From JAOUEA01 sp035249905 (GTDB lineage Bacteria; Actinomycetota; UBA4738; HRBIN12): a DNA stretch of 6,908 nt. A program made the translations under genes and the position numbers. The notes under the pieces were generated by a model. The model was given only the letters and a program-made list of their open reading frames with translations, searched no databases and was not told where the DNA came from. Of this stretch, positions 6,011 to 6,908 are shown piece after piece. The stretch covers positions 1-6,908 of the forward strand of contig DATFFT010000117.1 of assembly GCA_035249905.1 (NCBI GenBank). Reading direction: 5' to 3'. Every line of letters begins with the position of its first letter. Positions within the stretch are counted from its first letter, which is position 1.

Positions 6011-6908
6011 TCAGCCCGAGATGCTACCCGCTGGCCGCAGCTCGAGTGCGTGCGTGGCGGCCGCCGAGACCGCCGGCTCGCTGAACGGCAACGGATGTGC
6101 CTCGCCCGCGAGCCAGAGGTCGGCCTGGTCGTTCCAATGGGGGCTCGCCGGGTTCCCGCTCACCCCGGCCGGTAACACGCCGACGCTCCGATCCAGGTCG
6201 GCGAGGTCGTAGACCGCCCGCCACGACTGGATCACTGCGACGTCGAACCCCTGGAGGCCGTCGAACGCCGCCTGAGCGACCGTCGTCTCGTCGCCGCCCA
6301 TGCCGGCATCGACCGCGGTGAACAGCGACTCGAGGCCGGGGATGCGCGCGAGGGGGTGCGCCAGACGCAGCCGGTGCAAGGCGCCCCAGTTCCAGGCTGA
6401 GGCGTCGTCGCCCAGCCGCTCACGAAGCCACGCGATCGCATCGTCCAACGCGTCTCGCACGGTCTCGAGGCTCTGCGCGTTCCCGTTCGCGGCCTCGGCC
6501 ACGATGACCGGAAGCACCGACGAGTGCCAGATCTCCCGGTCGGCGTGGTACCGATCGAAGAGCTCCCCCAGCTCGGAGCCGCTCGTTCGGCGCGCCACGG
6601 CGCCCGACCACACCTGGAACACCGCCGCGGCCGCCGAGTCCGCTCGGACGTCACCGTCCCATGCCTTCAAGAGCGCCGCCACGTCGCTCGGCTCGAGGAG
6701 ATCGGGGAGGGATCCCAGTAGGTCGAGAGCCGGAAGCGACACGGTGTCGGTCTGGAGCGCGCCCGAGGAAGCCACGTCGTGATCGTCGCGCGCCTCCAGC
6801 CTCTGGGTGATGCGACGGGCGCGATGCGGTGGGTGGAAGTCCATGCCGATGAGGTGCGGGTACGAGTCATCGTGCGGGCGGTCGTTGGCCGTGACGAGGA
6901 ACCCGCGC
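6011..6908 (-). CDS. Penicillin acylase family protein (Ntn hydrolase), C-terminal part
   Basis: Ntn-hydrolase amidase of the penicillin/cephalosporin/acyl-homoserine-lactone acylase family. These are made as precursors that cut themselves into two chains, usually exported; the nucleophilic serine and any signal peptide lie outside the window. Seen: 298 residues of the beta chain. Codons before the ATG at 6844 continue in frame to the edge and read FLVTANDRPHDDSYPHLIG, matching the family region with the oxyanion-hole Asn and the YP-x-IG segment, so that ATG is internal. Further family marks are SSGALQTDTVSLPA (about 6722-6766), WNWGALHRLRLAHPL (from 6394 downward) and the C-terminal LPAGVSGNPASPHWNDQ start at 6175, followed by LWLAG and LPFS. 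Substrate cannot be inferred (beta-lactam side chain, N-acyl homoserine lactone or other amides). It ends one base before crgA, suggesting a shared transcript. Confidence 0.92.
   Translation of the reverse strand, partial: RGFLVTANDRPHDDSYPHLIGMDFHPPHRARRITQRLEARDDHDVASSGALQTDTVSLPALDLLGSLPDLLEPSDVAALLKAWDGDVRADSAAAAVFQVWSGAVARRTSGSELGELFDRYHADREIWHSSVLPVIVAEAANGNAQSLETVRDALDDAIAWLRERLGDDASAWNWGALHRLRLAHPLARIPGLESLFTAVDAGMGGDETTVAQAAFDGLQGFDVAVIQSWRAVYDLADLDRSVGVLPAGVSGNPASPHWNDQADLWLAGEAHPLPFSEPAVSAAATHALELRPAGSISG
6021..6026 (-). promoter_or_regulatory. Weak possible -10 element for crgA inside the acylase 3' end
   Basis: Read on the - strand, TAGCAT lies in the last codons of the acylase gene and ends 11 nt before the crgA ATG, so a start at the usual distance would give a leader of about 5 nt. 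It is explained equally well as coding sequence for Gly-Ser-Ile. Listed only because crgA lacks a visible ribosome-binding site and might have its own promoter. Confidence 0.2.

Noticed and set aside
6842..6844. ATG at 6844 as the start of the acylase-like gene
   Set aside because: In-frame codons from 6845 to 6907 continue the family sequence (ANDRP, YPHLIG), so the gene runs off the window.

Overview
The window is a GC-rich stretch of bacterial chromosome, most likely from a member of the Actinomycetota. The clues are a CrgA-type cell-division membrane protein (a family characteristic of actinobacteria), strong G/C preference at third codon positions, GTG starts, and -10-like hexamers placed so that transcription would begin on the first base of the start codon (leaderless mRNAs, common in actinobacteria). 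Species cannot be told from the sequence alone.

Left part (1-5558, all + strand). Four genes follow one another with short gaps. First is the C-terminal five-sixths or so of a xanthine dehydrogenase/CoxL-type molybdenum hydroxylase large subunit, cut by the window edge. Second is a complete S9-family serine peptidase (beta-propeller plus alpha/beta hydrolase, triad S459/D542/H573). Third is a complete hexameric-type glutamate dehydrogenase, gdhA. Fourth is an 87-residue single-pass membrane protein with a cytoplasmic Cys/His zinc-ribbon-like tail. The last three each carry a TANNNT-like hexamer (weak for gdhA) ending exactly 6 nt before the start codon, so they may be separate leaderless transcripts rather than one operon. 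The products share no obvious pathway beyond amino-acid and peptide turnover.

Middle (5559-5748). This 190-bp region between convergent genes is the only real non-coding stretch. It holds a possible hairpin after the zinc-ribbon gene, six DnaA-box-like 9-mers in 97 bp arranged as two triplets with identical 11/12-bp stepping, and a perfect 16-bp palindrome directly beside the last box. This is the most unusual part of the window: a candidate DnaA-binding locus (origin, titration site or regulatory site).

Right part (5749-6908, - strand). A penicillin-acylase-family Ntn hydrolase, with its N-terminal part beyond the window, ends one base before the start of crgA, so the two are probably co-transcribed or translationally coupled. 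No tRNA, rRNA, CRISPR array or mobile element was seen, and no wholly new multi-gene system can be supported from this window.
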